From positions 98,139,451 to 98,203,450 of the forward strand of contig CM068825.1 of the NCBI GenBank assembly GCA_028554795.2: DNA of 64,000 bases, in the 5' to 3' direction. Every line of letters begins with the position of its first letter. Position 1 is the stretch's first letter. The notes beneath the pieces were generated by a model. The model had not been told where the DNA came from and made no database searches. It saw only the letters and a program-made list of their open reading frames with translations. Positions 62,881 to 64,000 of this stretch are shown piece by piece. Position numbers and translations under genes: made by a program. This stretch comes from Sinohyriopsis cumingii. Lineage: Eukaryota > Mollusca > Bivalvia > Unionida > Unionidae.

Positions 62881-64000
62881 AAGATCATGGAAAGTTCCAG
62901 CTGCAAAGAGCTCTTCGAGATTACTAACAAGCTAATGTCAAGGAACAAATCAACACCACTTCCAACTACCTTCTCTCCAGTCGACCTTCCGGACATGTTT
63001 GCAAATTTCTTCCGTGACAAGTACAAACCATTAGAGATAAGCTTGACACCACAATTTCAATTGACTCGTCGTCACCATGCAGTTGGGATACAGAATTTGA
63101 GCGGCAACCATTAGCAGCATTTGAACCTGTCTCTATGGATTTCGTACGTACAATTGTGATGAAGAGTGCACCAAAGTCATGTGAACTTGATCCAATTCCA
63201 ACATCACTGCTGCTTGAGTGCTTAAATCCAGTATTGCATTCACTAACTGATGTTATTAATACCTCTCTCTCATCCGGGGAAAACCCATCATTTTTCAAAA
63301 CTGCCATTGTAAAGCCTCTGCTGAAGAAACCAACACTAGACCATAACGATTTAAAGAACTACCGCCCAGTTTCTAATCTCCCATTCATTTCAAAAATCTT
63401 AGAAAAGGTTGTTCTATCTCATCTTGTATCTCATCTAAATTCAAACAGTCTTTTTAGCAATGTACAATCTGCATATCGCCCTTGCCACAGTACTGAAACT
63501 ACTCTTCTAAAAGTAGTTAATGACATTCTCTCTGCGTTGGATAGCGGAAAGATTACAGTCCTCACCCTCCTTGATTTGTCTGCAGCATTTGACACAATAG
63601 ACCATGATATATTACTTCACCATCTCCAGCATGTATTTGGCATTCATGATACAGCCTTACTGTGGTTCAAGTCCTTCTTGGTCAACAGGATACAAATTGT
63701 ATCTGCAAATGGAATACACTCCAGCCAAGTTGATCTATGTTGTGGTGTTCCACAGGGATTTGTTCTTGGACCTGTTCACTTCATTCTGTACACTCATTCG
63801 CTCTCAAGTGTCATAGATCATCATCCAGTGTCTCACCAATTGTACGCTGATGACACCCAAATATACAAATCTAGCCACCCAACTGAAGTTGATGCTACCA
63901 TCCAAGGTGTAGAGAGGTGCATTTCTGATGTGAAATCATGGATGACATGTAACAAGCTGCAAATGAATGATGATAAAACTGAGGCCATTCTGATCACAAC
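62881..64000 (+). mobile_element. Non-LTR retrotransposon (L2/CR1/Jockey-like) ORF2 fragment, runs off right edge
   Basis: Reverse transcriptase in frames broken by at least one frameshift near 63,070. Pre-RT segment KELFEITNKLMSRNKSTPLP and LPDMFANFFRDK; RT blocks KNYRPVSNLPFISKILEKVV, LLDLSAAFDTIDHDILL, CCGVPQGFVLGP and the catalytic YADD. The endonuclease part upstream is missing, so the copy is 5' truncated at about 62,880, typical for LINEs. Not related to the Polintons. Confidence 0.9.

Overview
The window is eukaryotic genomic DNA from an invertebrate animal, most probably a marine mollusc such as a bivalve. The evidence is AT-rich intron-like sequence, many microsatellites, tRNA-derived SINEs, a non-LTR retrotransposon, and a spliced host gene for an immunoglobulin-type membrane protein. 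Naming the host as a bivalve is inference. Most recognisable coding sequence belongs to Polinton/Maverick (adintovirus-like) elements: virus-sized DNA transposons that encode capsid, packaging, integrase and polymerase proteins. Nearly every copy carries frameshifts and stop codons, so these are old integrated copies.

Region 1 (1-about 13.7 kb): element A, cut by the left edge of the window. Its genes lie mainly on the minus strand. From right to left they are a protein-primed family B DNA polymerase, a BIR (inhibitor-of-apoptosis type) protein, three tandem genes of unknown role with weak F-box-like motifs, a packaging ATPase, two related pX-like basic proteins, a Lys/Glu-rich protein, a chromodomain integrase, a small membrane protein and a conserved structural-type protein. 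Many genes have their own TATA box about 40-60 bp before the start. To the right of the polymerase are a CCHC zinc-knuckle gene and a divergent gene pair whose 3' ends both carry a histone-mRNA-type stem-loop. A palindrome and a 44-45 bp tandem repeat follow.

Region 2 (13.7-21.9 kb): mostly without genes, plus a heavily decayed inverted relative of element A at 18.2-20.6 kb (BIR, two F-box-like genes, internally deleted ATPase).

Region 3 (21,908-37,737): element B, a complete 15.8 kb Polinton with about 235 bp terminal inverted repeats. It has the capsid set (major and minor capsid, pX-like, pVI-like, adenain-type protease, fibre-like protein, membrane protein), an integrase, a PLA2-like protein, a packaging ATPase and two HNH nucleases. 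In place of the usual polymerase it has one long frame that joins a family-B-like polymerase core to a superfamily 1 helicase. This is the best candidate for an undescribed system. Long (TA)n tracts lie directly against the start codons of divergent gene pairs.

Region 4 (37.7-58.8 kb): host territory. An Ig-domain exon at 41.6 kb splices in phase to transmembrane and cytoplasmic exons at 53.5, 54.2, 58.0 and 58.7 kb. The tail carries two tyrosine motifs that resemble an ITAM. The 11.6 kb first intron holds a SINE and element C, a truncated minus-strand relative of element B (44.4-48.1 kb).

Region 5 (58.8-64 kb): scattered fragments of element D (another element-B relative) in a rearranged order, a SINE that ends one fragment, and the reverse transcriptase of an L2/CR1/Jockey-like LINE that runs off the right edge.
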